Origin: Ancylostoma caninum
Lineage: Eukaryota; Nematoda; Chromadorea; Rhabditida; Ancylostomatidae
Direction of reading: 5' to 3'
NCBI GenBank assembly: GCA_037903475.1
Contig: JBAJFG010000180.1
Span: forward strand, 558,001-622,000
Length of the DNA stretch: 64,000 nt
Part shown: positions 33,910-46,334 of the stretch, piece after piece
How positions within the stretch are numbered: the stretch's first letter is position 1
Layout: every line of letters begins with the position of its first letter
The notes under the pieces: generated by a model
The model's database searches: none
What the model was told of the DNA's origin: nothing
The model's input: only the letters and a program-made list of their open reading frames with translations
Made by a program: the position numbers and the translations under genes

Positions 33910-34160
33910 TACAGCGCCTGAATGCCACTCACCTAAAACTCCACTCCGCCAGATGTTCCCCGAAGAAATCTACAAGGCCGGATTCAAGGCGGCTTCAAAG
34001 CGGTCCCGCTTCTGGAAGCTCTTTCCTCTCAGGTAATTCCCCAAGGAGACGCAAGAGATCACGTCGGAGGAGTTCGTTAAGCGGTGCACCGTAGCCTATC
34101 TCAGCCATCCCAAAAATGGGGTGCGATTTAGTGTTCCAAAATACGTCCCCCCCCCATCCT
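33910..34160 (+). pseudogene. Coding-like fragment with one in-frame stop
   Basis: After acceptor-like CATCTTCCTTACAG one plus frame reads APECHSPKTPLRQMFPEEIY, AASKRSRFWKLFPLR, a TAA, then on in the same frame FPKETQEITSEEFVKRCTVA and HPKNGVRFSVPKYVPPP. The continuity across the stop suggests a decayed exon, though an exon ending at CAG/GTAATT just before the stop is possible. No family recognised. Confidence 0.35.
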
Positions 34161-35640
34161 TAAGATGAGGAAGGGATAAAACTTTGTGAGAGAAGGGAAT
34201 CACAGCAGTTCCAGTTTCAATCAAAGGCAATTCAATCCAGGCGAAAATTTCAATTTCTCAATTCTGGATTGGTTTGCAAACAAGAGCTACTGGTAATGTT
34301 TCAGTGCATTTTCTTCTATAAAAAATGCCCAACTATTAATGTAGGACTACAAGCTTTTTCGGGAGCATAGCCCATTCTTTGGGTAGATTTCGTCGCTCTT
34401 TTTCGTGTGGTACCCTGCGTTGAACCAGAGACCATTCTAAGGAAAATTTTCATCTCATTCTTCCTGATCTTTGCAGTATTCCTGCAAATAATCGGCTTTT
34501 TTCAACTCGCTAAAATTCAAGAATATCAAAGCCAAATCTGTCAGTATTGAAGAAACGTGTCTAACAGGTTTGGACATGTTTATATGGGTTCTGAGAATAG
34601 CTTAGAGAACAGGGATCGGACTGCTAGAAAGCCGAACTTGTTTGGACAACCTTAGGCATATTTCCATGTTTCCACACGAGAATGCGTAATGTCACTGTCT
34701 GCTACCTCTTCGGTCTTGATGCTTCATGTATGTGTCATCCGTCGACCAGGAATACTGTAGCGGCCACCATAGGGAGGGTGCTCCGATATCTACTGGAAAC
34801 TATGGAAACTGTTTTTCACTAGAGCGCGCTATAATGCACTGGCGCTATGCTCAGATCGTGACTTGCAACTTCAATACCGTCACTTTTCGTATGTATATGA
34901 ACGTTTGCTGCCCACGAATGAGAGGTAGTCATTATGGAACGTTTGAAAAGTGCAATCTAACCTAGGAAAAGCCTACGAAGGCATAAAATGTTGAAGAAAG
35001 AGAATCTTCTCTGAAGGATGTGGACCTGCTTGTTCGCAGCGTAGTGATATGGGTTAAGATGACTTGTTTAAGAAAGCACTCAGCAGCGATGTATGTGATG
35101 TTCGAAACTATTGCAGAATAAGAATATACCAGCCTGACCGTCCGGCAGAAGACTCTCAGGCTTTTTTGGGCTCGCTCTGATCGCTTCGCATTCCTGGCAC
35201 CTCGATCGCAGAAGTGAAACCATCGGTGATATCTTCTCATTTTTCAACGCCGGCGCACCCTGATCACACCATTGAACTCGGTTCTAAGTGTTTCCCTTTT
35301 TCAGATGCCGGCGTTCCTCCATCACACCGTTTGAGCTGATTTCAGGTGTTTCAGCTCTTTCCGACGCCCGTGCACCCTTATCTTGCCGTTGGATCCGATC
35401 CCACGTTCGAACGCCGACGCACGTCTGTCCGAAACGAGGATCCGCCCACGCACGCGGGGAGCGAGCGGCGGCGCGTCTAAGGCGTATGCTGTTAGCTGCC
35501 ACGTCGTCCACGTCGCAGCCAAATCATTGTGAAGATAACGATGAAACGTGATACGCAGATTAGAGATGATGACGTGGAGTGCTGGCCAGCGTGGCAGCCT
35601 CTGGATCCCCGCGTGCTTAGGTGGACTCGTCGTTTCGGAC
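34161..35640. other. No gene recognised; small R2-like piece
   Basis: CAGCCTGACCGTCCGGC followed by CTCAGGCTTTTTTGG near 35131-35170 matches the left end of R2. Opposing frames at 35284-35551 have no domain. Confidence 0.35.
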
Positions 35641-35728
35641 AGACTCCTTTAAAAGAAACAACAGACTCCTTTAAAAGAAACAACAGACTCCTCTAAAAGA
35701 AACAACAGACTTCTCTAAAAGAGACACC
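35641..35728. repeat. 22-bp tandem repeat, four copies
   Basis: AGACTCCTTTAAAAGAAACA plus AC, four units in a row; the last two units carry substitutions. Confidence 0.9.
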
Positions 35729-36259
35729 CGAAAAGAAACTTGTCAGCTTGAAGGAAAGAAGCCTACCAAAAAAGAAGTTTGTTAGCTTGAGAAAGAAGTT
35801 TAAAAAGCTCGGGTTCCCGCGCAGCGAGTCGATTGGATCGGCGTTCTGCTTTGGAGCGCGGCAGCGCTCCACTAAACGGCCTGCGATAGTACCTTGGAGC
35901 GAACGTAAAAGAAGAAATACTCAGAAGGTAGAGGGTGATAAGTGATAAGATGTGCGGCGTATGATAGCACATACCTACTAGTTTGGGTGTATGGTAGGAG
36001 GTTGGAAACTTATGCGTCTGAATAGGAAAAATATGCTCCGGACAGGCTCAGCTTTTATGCCAGCCTGTCGAAAATAGGCTGGCCTCTTTACCGAGCATAC
36101 AATTTCTTGATTTACTTAAGTTTTGTAATCTGACATCATACATTTATTGTGAGTGTCATGATGCTTCTTCGCTCCAAATCTAATCTCAATCGGTTAAGTC
36201 TCGACCTAACGGGAGAGCCCTGCAATCACTTAGACTCAGAATGTGAGCATACACTTTTT
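35729..36259. other. No feature recognised
   Basis: Purine-rich stretch after the tandem repeat, then unique sequence. CCAGCCTGTCGAAAATAGGC forms a small hairpin near 36060-36080. Confidence 0.4.
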
Positions 36260-36620
36260 TAGTTTGCATAAGTTTAGATTTCATCTCACTGAAGATACCA
36301 GCTCAATCTGTGCAGATTCCGCAGCACAGAAGTCGTTTGAGTCCTCCGAATTATGGGAATCTGCACATGATCTGCTCCAATCGAACTTCTCAATCTGGAT
36401 CGCCGCTATAGCTCTGCTCAAGCTGCGAGCAGTTCTTTTGCAAGCCTTTTTCGTCTTTCATCGCCTTTATCAACGCATTCCTTTTCTGTGGACCAATGAA
36501 CACCCTAAAGTTTGTTCCGGGGTTCGGCCCCGAACCCCGTACGAAGCCCTTTTTGTATTTCGACCCTTTTACGAAGCCCAGCTTGCCCACCGACAAGCCG
36601 TGTTGGGGCCCGTCTCCCCC
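36260..36620. repeat. Dispersed repeat R1, inverted copy
   Basis: Matches R1 in reverse: TACGAAGCCCAGCTTGCCC, CGTACGAAGCCC and GATCTGCTCCAATCGAACTT are complements of the landmarks in 22885-23130 and 47570-47790. Confidence 0.7.
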
Positions 36621-36904
36621 AATTATGGGCCCCGGCGCGCCACCCTCGAAGTTGTGGACCCATACAGAGACTTCTGGACGCCAGCGTATCGCTTCCATAA
36701 CAGTAGCTCGCTTCCTACCATCTCCCCAACGTCCGTGCCGGCGCAACCCTCATCCGTGTCATCCTTGGTTCGCGTGATTTCTCCTCTTCGATATAAAGGT
36801 GTCCTACATATCTCTTTCCATTTATACGATCCTGTAATCATAGGCCTATCTTATCCATTTTGGTAAAAATAACTTTCGGTCATTAAAAGGGCTCTACATG
36901 TCTG

Positions 36905-37721
<817 letters not shown>

Positions 37722-37900
37722 GAGTGCGACTGCAATGGTATCGGCCGGCCGATTGGCTTCTTCGATCTATTATTGCACCTTCTTATGTAATGCTTTGATA
37801 CTTATGTGGTGTGATTAACAAACCATATCAATTCTTCGCAGGAGAGAATTTAGGGGTAGAAATCCACCCACTTGTCATGCGCTCACCCTATTTGCTTCTC

Positions 37901-38267
37901 ATTTCCTACATACCAAAGTACGTAGGGGTGCTTTGGAGTATCGTACCCGTGCTTTACCCTGCCTACAATCCCGCGACCAGCAAGACGAGTACATCTGTCT
38001 GTATAACGCATAGTTCATAAATTATGTTGTCGTTATACCATATCAAACACCTTCCCAAGTGCTCCCTGTTTGCATATATGCGCACAACATCGCATGTACA
38101 GGGAGCTAAGTGATAAAAAGTGAAGTGACACATAGCCAGCCAGTAGTCAAAATGAGAGGGAAAGTGAACACTTCCCAGAGTATACTGGTTGTGTTCACCA
38201 ACGTTCACGGATGACTCTACCAGCACTCCGGTTTCCATGTGTCTACCATGGGTCCACTATTACGGCT
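37901..38267. repeat. Dispersed repeat R3, copy 1
   Basis: About 365 bp from ATTTCCTACATACCAAAGTA to GGTCCACTATTACGGCTC. An inverted copy lies at 54605-54964. The right end abuts the large inverted repeat. Confidence 0.8.
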
Positions 38268-41200
38268 CCCGATGTGTTCACCAACGTTCGGAAAGGCCAC
38301 GCCCTCCCTAACTTCCCTATGTGTCATCCAGAAGCCTTTATGGAGTCATCCATGATAGAAGACAACTACAAGATAGACAAGATAGACGAGATAGACACAA
38401 CTAGCACACCCCCAGAATCACTTTGTGAGCCAGATGTGTTACACCGAAGCTTGTGAGGAACTCCAAACTGCCAGGCGGATAAGGATCAGTGCCACAGCGC
38501 GACAGCATTGGGCAGAGAGTATCAAAGAACATCATCAAAGCACTATCGGTGGCACTGGCTCGTACTCACCTGACTGAACCATCGAGCTGCACATACTCAG
38601 ACAGTCATAGCGTGCGATCGGGAACCAGTCATGAAGCTCGCATGCATCAAGTCCATGGCACGCGGGCCACACGCTATGGTTGTCTGAGTACCGCAGCATA
38701 TCTTACAAACAGTAAGATGGGTACGAAAGGGTCACGATGATTGAAGGGAGGGGAGGGGAGGGAGTAGGGAAGATATGGGCTGGGAATTTCAAAAATAGAG
38801 ATATTGAGAATGAATTTTAACTGGAAAGAAGAAAATGGCACTATTCCACATACACGGACCCAAAAAATTCAAAAAAAATTTTGAATCTGAATATTGGCGT
38901 AAGGGCGTTATTTGGGGGCTGAACACGATGCTACGAATACCGTATCCGTTCTTAACCGTAACCCCATTTTCATAAGGCAACGGGGTACTATACTTCAGCG
39001 GCCCCACTATCGACCTTAAACTCAAAACCATGGATTTCTCTGAGAACTTGCTTACAGGGGTAATTCGAAGTGCTGATCACGAATATCATATTCACTTCGC
39101 ATGATATTATCGATTTTATCGATTTTGTCAATTTCTCCCAAGTTCGACTAGTATCGTGAATCGCTCTAAGTGTATGTAGAGGTTTTTGAAGTTGCTGATC
39201 ACGAATGTAATCACCCTTTTGCAATATAACCTCGATTTTGTTGATTTTCTCCAGATTTTTCTCAGTAGCTCGGTATAGTTTCCGACTCTGCTGGAGTTTT
39301 CCCATTGACTAGACTCCTTCTGGCGAAATCTTTATCATATCTGTTTACACCACCTTCGAAAACACCCGTACGAGGGTGGGTTGAAAAGTATCCGGAATGA
39401 CAATGAAAAAAAGCAACTCAGGTCCAGTCCTCAACTTATTTTTTAGCCCCACCCTGTCGAAGCTCAGCACACTTGGAACGATCTGCTTTTAATTCTTTCC
39501 CTGCGAAGGAGTTTGTCGGATTCCTCAAAATAACCTCACACAGCCACGAATAATTGGTCATTCAACCTGAATCTATTTCTATACAGGGAGGCTTTGTGCT
39601 CTGAGAACAGGAGTAAGGAAGCTAGAGGAGTAAGGAAGCTAGTGCTAAAGAATCAATAAATGAGGGAGATTTTTCATTATTTTTACAATTTTTCGTATAG
39701 CAGTGGCATTTCAATGTGTGCTTATACTGTTCCGGAGGGCGCAACGCTTTTTCCTCCTTCTTTCGTGGACATTTTCCGAGAATCGGCATTTCCCCTGTTA
39801 CAAAATATATTTATTCATCATTATTGGCTACTGACGACTTTCCTGACGAGCAACAAAATTCCTCTGAAAAAATTCCTCTCAAAAACAGTTGCTAACACTA
39901 TTCCACAATAGTGAAGGACCCTTCTCTTTTTCGCAACCAATTTATAGCAAAAAAAAAACCACTCTTTTGATAACATTTCTGTAAGCAAAGTGTAGTACTG
40001 AATGTGAGCTTCATTTTCAATCGAAGCTTTGTGCTTCAAATCCTTTCCTTTCCAAACGAACAATTCAAAACTTCTTGCTGTGCTCCATTTCGGTACGTAC
40101 TCTTGCTCGAAATTTAGAAAATGCGGCACACATCCTTCGGAAAAATTTTTTGAAATTGGTTTAGTCTATAGATATAAAATGTTTGCTGATGAAGGACTCT
40201 GAAAGACTCCTTATTTCTGTGCACATTCAGACGCTATCAGCCAAAGCAATATCAAGGAATTTATCCACAATTTCTGATGGGCGATCCTCTTTTGACATCC
40301 TGCACATGGTTCACTGTTTGCTTATGTGCAGCAATGCTTGATTAGCCAAACTCAGAAATTATGTGTGGGGAATCAAACGGAGGAGGCCACAACGTCAGCC
40401 GTGAGAAGTCATTTGGTATGCTTGCAATCTTACCCTTCATTTGGGGAAATTTAATGACCACTCGAATTTCACATTCACCTCTAACTAAGCATAGGCTAAG
40501 TTGCTTGACTTGCAAGATTATTATTAGATGATTGTCCGTAGACGGACTTGCAAGGTCTGTCAAAAGCAGGCTCCTTACCAGATTCAACTGAAATTTGTAG
40601 TCAGTGCACATGGAGGATTTGTCAACACAGCAGTATAGAGATGATGCGAAGATAGCGACTCTTTGGTGGTCATTCCGGAAACTTTCCAACATACCTTCAT
40701 ACGTAAGTATTCAGCGAGATCCGAAAGGAGGTCCACACTTGGGAAAAAACCAAGGAAATAATATCGATACTATCATACGAAATGCTCAGACAATGGAGCG
40801 GGCTGACCGCGGTACCAATATTTGGCCGGACCGTAGCCAACACCGCGGTCAGCCAAATAATTACTCAGACAAACCCTCGCCGGTGGCGCGCATCTGTTCG
40901 AGGTCTCCGGAGCCCTGCTTCGCTTCATGCGAAGCAGAAAGAAGTAGTACAGTTTCACAGACGCAGGTGGATGGAGTCGCTCGCTTCTGCCAGAGCAGAA
41001 TTTCGCTAAGCGCGGAGCAGAAGAGGGGTGGTTTTCGAAGGAAGTAGACGAAGAAAGACGCTTGCTCGGCGCGCGCGAGAACACATCTTCAATCAGCAAC
41101 AAATGCGAAGCAGCATAAGTAGGACTCCGCTGGTCGATGCTGCCAACAGGTTTGGTTTCTGAAGTTGTGGCATTTTTGCGATGATGGTCACGCACCACCA

Positions 41201-41389
41201 GTATGTTTAAATGGTCAACGATTGTCGCTCAACGTTCAGAACTTGACCATCATCCGGTATTGACGGGTTGTAACGTTATCGCTGGGCGTGCGCATTGAGT
41301 TCGCTGGGTGCACGGCCCAATCTCGCTAGTCCCGGGACCTTACCTGCGCGGCCAGCGAGATCGAGATTGTCGCACGCGCTGAGCGAGTG
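38264..41389. repeat. Left arm of the 9.3-kb inverted repeat
   Basis: Runs from GGCTCCCGATGTGTTCACCA to the FB1-type sequence GCACGCGCTGAGCGAG and is mirrored by 42166-47547. Order: a non-coding segment with an internal hairpin (38590-38700), half of FB2 (38988-39370), a mariner-type element (39371-40699), the rest of FB2 to about 40787, a hairpin (GGCTGACCGCGGT / ACCGCGGTCAGCC, 40800-40853), then an FB1 arm. Identity to the right arm, judged from translated stretches, is about 98% up to about 41161 and lower towards the centre. Confidence 0.9.
39371..40699. mobile_element. Mariner-type element (1329 bp), left-arm copy
   Basis: On TA at both sides (39369-39370, 40700-40701). Ends CGAGGGTGGGTTGAAAAGTA and, inverted, TGAAGGTATGTTGGAAAGTT, each leading into TCCGGAATGAC. 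It is inserted in FB2 at a TA; uninterrupted FB2 copies (about 25810, 62390) show the site. Length fits a full-size mariner, but no transposase motif was read in its frames (39821-40129, 40342-40692 minus). Confidence 0.75.
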
Positions 41390-41444
41390 TTTGTCTGGAG
41401 AAGTTTTGGAGAAACGTGTAAACTTTCATGCAACGCAACCATAA

Positions 41445-41746
41445 CTCGACGAGAGTCGACGAGAATGCGAGGATGTTACACAGCCGTACGCACGGGAGGT
41501 CGAATGCAAGGAGCCGCATGCCGGCGTGGAGTGGCATGGAGTGGCGCCGATCGATAGCGACGCGTCGCCGAGTGGACGAGCTTTCGATGCGACGGCTGGA
41601 AGTTTGCTCCAAAAAGAAACCGTTAAAGAAGGGGGTTTTTTGCACTTTTCAGTCGGGATACCTACACCATTGTAATCAGCACCTTCCCTAGATTCTTCTC
41701 ATACCAAATGCTCGGATTCGAACCTGAGCTGGGACACTGCCTTTAA
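41445..41746. mobile_element. Single FB3 arm in the spacer of the inverted repeat
   Basis: Matches the right arm of FB3 (GGAGTGGCATGGAGTGGCGC, CGTTAAAGAAGGGGG, GAACCTGAGCTGGGACACTG) and ends at CTGCCTTTAA. It lacks the nested 462-bp foldback and so shows the empty site of 26164-26625. Confidence 0.8.
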
Positions 41747-42165
41747 TGGGAGCCGTTCCTAGCACCCCTGAAGCATACAACTTCAGAAAGCCACAAGTTT
41801 GGGTAATTCAGTTATTCAGCAGTCTGAAAAATCTACATATTGAAAGTGTTTGTTTGGTCGTTTCAGAAAGCTTTTTATTCGAGTAATCTGTGGGCTTCCG
41901 TAGAAATTTCCTAGTTTTTGACAGTGCATCCACTAGAGTATTCAGATAAGCTTGATTTTCTAAACATTCATGCATCGGTATATCCTAAAAAAACATCAGT
42001 ACCACTAATTTAAAGTTCTTTTCTACGGTAGGATGATTGCTGGATGGACGAGTTGCTATGTCAGGCAGATCCAGGAAACCGCGACGCGAGTCAGTATACC
42101 GGGTGGTAGGAGTGCGCTCAGATGCCGTTTGCCTATAGTGCCACCCGAAGAATCGTGCCATACGA
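41747..42165. other. Spacer between the arms of the inverted repeat
   Basis: Not mirrored elsewhere in the inverted repeat; no gene recognised. The last 130 bp (CGCGACGCGAGTCAGTATAC onward) is GC-rich like FB1. Confidence 0.5.
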
Positions 42166-43058
42166 CCGCCCCTCTCGCTCGGCGCGCGCAATCTCCTAGG
42201 CCACGCAGGTTAGGCTTGGGACTAGCGAGATAGCGCACCTAGCGAACTCGAAGCGCGCGCCCAGCGATGACGTCACAATCGGTCAATAGCGAATGATGGT
42301 CAAGTCATGGACAATGAGCGACAGGGGTTGACTACATAAATGTACGGATGATGCATGACCATCATTACAAAAATGCCCGCTATAACCTCCCCTTCAACGA
42401 GCGTAGGCGGTTGAGGTAGATTGGCTTCGCTTCTCCAGAAACCAAACCTGTTGGCAGCATCGACCAGCGGAGTCCTACTTATGCTGCTTCGCATTTGTTG
42501 CTGATTGAAGATGTGTTCTCGCGCGCACCGAGCAAGCGTCTTTCGTCGTCTACATCCTTCGAAAACCACCCCTCTTCTGCTCCGTGCTTAGCGAAATTCT
42601 GCTCTGGCAGAAGCGAGCGACTCCATCCACCTGCGTCTGTGAAACTGTACTACTTCTTTCTGCTTCGCATGAAGCGAAGCAGGGCTCCGGAGACCTCGAA
42701 CAGATGCGCGCCACCGGCGAGGGTTTGTCTGAGTAATTATTTGGCTGACCGCGGTGTTGGCTACGGTCCGGCCAAATATTGGTACCGCGGTCAGCCCGCT
42801 CCATTGTCTGAGCATTTCGTATGATAGTATCGATATTATTTCCTTGGTTTTTTCCCAAGTGTGGACCTCCTTTCGGATCTCGCTGAATACTTACGTATGA
42901 AGGTATGTTGAAAAGTTTTCGGAATGACCACCAAAGAGTCGCTATCTTCGCATCATCTCTATACTGCTGTGTTGACAAATCCTCCATGTGCACTGACTAC
43001 AAATTTCAGTTGAATCTGGTAAGGAGCCTGCTTTTGACAGACCTTGCAAGTCCGTCTA

Positions 43059-43274
43059 CGGACACTTACCACCCGCACGCATCGCGTCAGGCCGTTTTGC
43101 GTTTTTGGACCGGGGAAGAAACGGCCAAACATGCTTCAAAAGGTGCCCTCACTCACATCAACATCTTAGTAGGCATATTAGGTCAACCTGTCCTTCCTAG
43201 GAAAAGTCTGGGAGCAGCCACTCTCTGTAGACTTGTCTCGCCGGGGCCTGACGCGCATGGGTGGTAACTGTCCG
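43059..43274. mobile_element. Small TIR element (216 bp)
   Basis: Inverted ends CGGACACTTACCACCC and, mirrored, CGGACAGTTACCACCC, with GCGTCAGGCC inside both. The left arm has only CGGACA plus about 11 bp at the same place (around 40530-40540), as if the element had been lost there. Confidence 0.7.
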
Positions 43275-43854
43275 ATAATCTTGCAAGTCAAGCAACTTAG
43301 CCTATGCTTAGTTAGAGGTGAATGTGAAATTCGAGTGGTCATTAAATTTCCCCAAATGAAGGGTAAGATTGCAAGCATACCAAATGACTTCTCACGGCTG
43401 ACGTTGTGGCCTCCTCCGTTTGATTCCAAACCCATAATTTCTGAGTTTGGCTAATCAAGCATTGCTGCACATAAGCAAACAGTGAACCATGTGCAGGATG
43501 TCAAAAAAGGATAGCCCATCAGAGATTGTGGATAAATTCCTTGATATTGCTTTGGCTGATAGCGTCTGAATGTGCACAGAAATAAGGAGTCTTTCAGAGT
43601 CCTTCATCAGCAAACATTTTATATCTATAGACTAAACCAATTTCAAAAAATTTTTCCGAAGGATGTGTGCCGCATTTTCTAAATTTCGAGCAAGAGTACG
43701 TACCGAAATGGAGCACAGCAAGAAGTTTTGAATTGTTCGTTTGGAAAGGAAAGGATTTGAAGCACAAAGCTTCGATTGAAAATGAAGCTCACATTCAGTA
43801 TTACACTTTGTTTACAGAAATGTTATCAAAAGAGTGGTTTTTTTTGCTATAAAT

Positions 43855-44464
43855 AGTTGCTTGATGTTAAAACTGGCTCATCAAATCGGTCCAATTGTAT
43901 GGTTTTTATACATGAACTGCATTTAACGCTCATGCACTTGGCGCAACTGAAGAACATTTCGTGCGTAGGTTGATTGATTCACTGATTTTGTCAATTTAAT
44001 TCCAAGGGTTTGTTGTGCTCACGCCTTCATCCATGTCCAGTATGCAAGACATCTTTCCAGATTCGTGATCAGCGTGATAGAAAACCATCGCAAGTTTGCT
44101 TGCATCACGCTCGGAGAAATACTCACGAAAATTCAACAAAGTCGATAAATCAATATGCAAAATAGTCGTCAGATTCGTGATCATCGTGGTGAAAAACCCC
44201 AGCATGCCCATTTCGACCCGGATTGGAGCTAAATTGAGAAAGATCGACAAAACCGATCAATAAATCGATATCCGGATCGGTACTATCCGGTGAACAGTGT
44301 TCTAAGCCATCCGCCCTATTCGGATGGTGTCCCATGTTTCCGAGCCCCCTTCTTCGCCACCTTGCTTACAGATGCTTTCCTAACGTTTGAATTTGGCGCC
44401 CACGCGCGCCTTCCAGATTTTTGAAAAAAAAAGCGTCGTAAGAGTTTCTATGTTTTATATATAG
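43855..44464. mobile_element. 610-bp insertion absent from the left arm
   Basis: Lies between GCTATAAAT and ATTGGTT, which are contiguous in the left arm (complement near 39936-39950). Possible short flank duplication ATAAAT/ATAGAT. The interior has inverted GATTCGTGATCA motifs and GATCGACAAAACCGATC; class unknown. Confidence 0.65.
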
Positions 44465-44593
44465 ATTGGTTCCGAAAAGAAGAAGGGTCCTTCATTATTG
44501 TGGAATAGTGTTAGCAACTGTTTTTGAGAGGAATTTTTTCAGAGGAATTTTGTTGCTCGTCAGAAAAGTCGTCACTAGCCAATAATGGTGAAT

Positions 44594-45906
44594 TGTCCGT
44601 GGATTGTCGCGGTCACGTTAAATAAAGTTGTGGCACTTTCCCAAAACAGTTGCATTCGTTGCGATTCATTGCTTTTTTGCAATACAATGCGTCATGGTTG
44701 GTGTCATTGCATTTTTTTTCAATGCATTGCATAAAATGCAATGCATTAAATTAAATGCATTGACAAAAATTGCAATGCACTGCAACGAATGCATTGCAAT
44801 GTTTTGGTTTAATTACCCAAGTTTGAGGTACTCAAATGCATTGCGTCGTATCTGTTGCGGGGAAAAAATGCAGAGAAATATTTTTTGATAAATTATATTA
44901 AATCCAATGCTTTAAATGAAATGTATTAAATGAATTGCATTAAATGCAATGCATTGACAAGAATTCACCGCATTGAGAAAAATTGCAATGCGTTGCAATG
45001 CATTGCATGTTTTGGTTTAATTACCCAAGTTTGAGGTACTGCCAAGCGTTGCCTCATACCTAAAGCGGTGAAAAAAATGCGCCGGATTATTCAAACAAGT
45101 CGGTGCATGAAACTAAATGCATTAAATGCAAAGCGTTGCACTTATTGCAATCTATTGCATTTTTTCAACAATGCGTTGTATATTTTTTAATGCATTTGTT
45201 TTCCATCGGTTCTCCCACCCAAGTGTGGGGTCGTCTCAACCGATGCTGACTACACTAGGCTGCTATTAGACTCCATGCGAGGTATAGCTGTGCTATACCT
45301 CGGGTGGAGTCTAATAGCAGCCTAATGCAGTCAGCATGCTGTGGCTTCCGCGGCTACGCTTCGCCCACAATCGATAGGTATTGCTAGTGGCGACGGCGAC
45401 ATTCTGTGCTATACCTCGCGTGGAGTCTAATAGCAGCCTAATGCAGTCAGCATCGGTTGAGACGACCCCATAGTTGGGTGGGAGAACCAATGGAAAATAA
45501 ATGCATTGAAAAATATACAACGCATTGTTGAAAAAATGCAATAGATTGCAATAAGTGCAACGTTTTGCATTTAGTGTACTTAGTTTTATGCACTGACTTC
45601 TTTGAATAATACGGTCTATTTTTTCCAATGCTTTAGATACGACGCAACGCTTGGCAGTACCTCACACTTGGGTAATTGAACCGAAATAGATGCAATGTTT
45701 TCACTGCAATGCATTGCAATTTTTGTCAATGCATTTAATTTAATGCATTGCATTCAATGCATTGCATTTTATGCAATGCATTGAAAAAAAAATGCAATGA
45801 CACCAATTATAATGCACTGCAAAAAAAGCAATGAATTGCAACAAGTGCAACTGTTTTGGAAGAATGCAACAACTTTATTTAACGTGACCGCGACAATCCA
45901 CGGACA
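44594..45906. mobile_element. Foldback element built of TGCATT repeats (1313 bp)
   Basis: Ends TGTCCGTGGATTGTCGCGGT and its inverse, flanked by the 6-bp direct repeat GTGAAT (44588-44593, 45907-45912). The left arm keeps the single site as ATGAAT. Each arm is dominated by degenerate AATGCA/TGCATT hexamers. The centre (45231-45480) holds a second hairpin: GGCTGCTATTAGACTCCA and CGAGGTATAG against their complements, then a further direct copy. Confidence 0.85.
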
Positions 45907-46334
45907 GTGAATATCTTTTGTAACAGGGGAAATGCCGATTCTCGGAAAATGCCCACGAAAGGAGGAAAAAGCGTTGTGCCCTCCGGTACAGTACAAGCAC
46001 ACATTGAAATGCCACTGCTTAGCGAAAAATTGTAAAAATAATGAAAAATCTCCCTCATTTATTGATTCTTTAGCACTAGCTTCCTTACTCCTGTTCTCAG
46101 AGCACAAAGCCTCCCTGTACAGAAATAGATTCAGGTTGAATGACCAATTATTCGTGGCTGTGTGAGGTTATTTTGAGGAATCCGACAAACTCCTTCGCAG
46201 GGAAAGAATTAAAAGCAGAACAGAGATGTTCCAAGTGTGCTGAGCTTCGACAGGGTGGGGCTAAAAAATAAGTTGAGGACTGGACCTGAGTTGCTTTTTT
46301 TCATTGTCATTCCGGATACTTTTCAACCCAACCC

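Noticed and set aside
40604..41047. 147-residue frame, also present inverted at 42550-42993
   Set aside because: It runs across the FB2/FB1 border inside the inverted repeat, resembles no protein, and is open in both arms only because the arms are nearly identical.
41700..41725. Possible tRNA gene (GATTCGAACCTGAGC)
   Set aside because: It is the conserved arm sequence of FB3, repeated at 25078 and 26715, with no cloverleaf.
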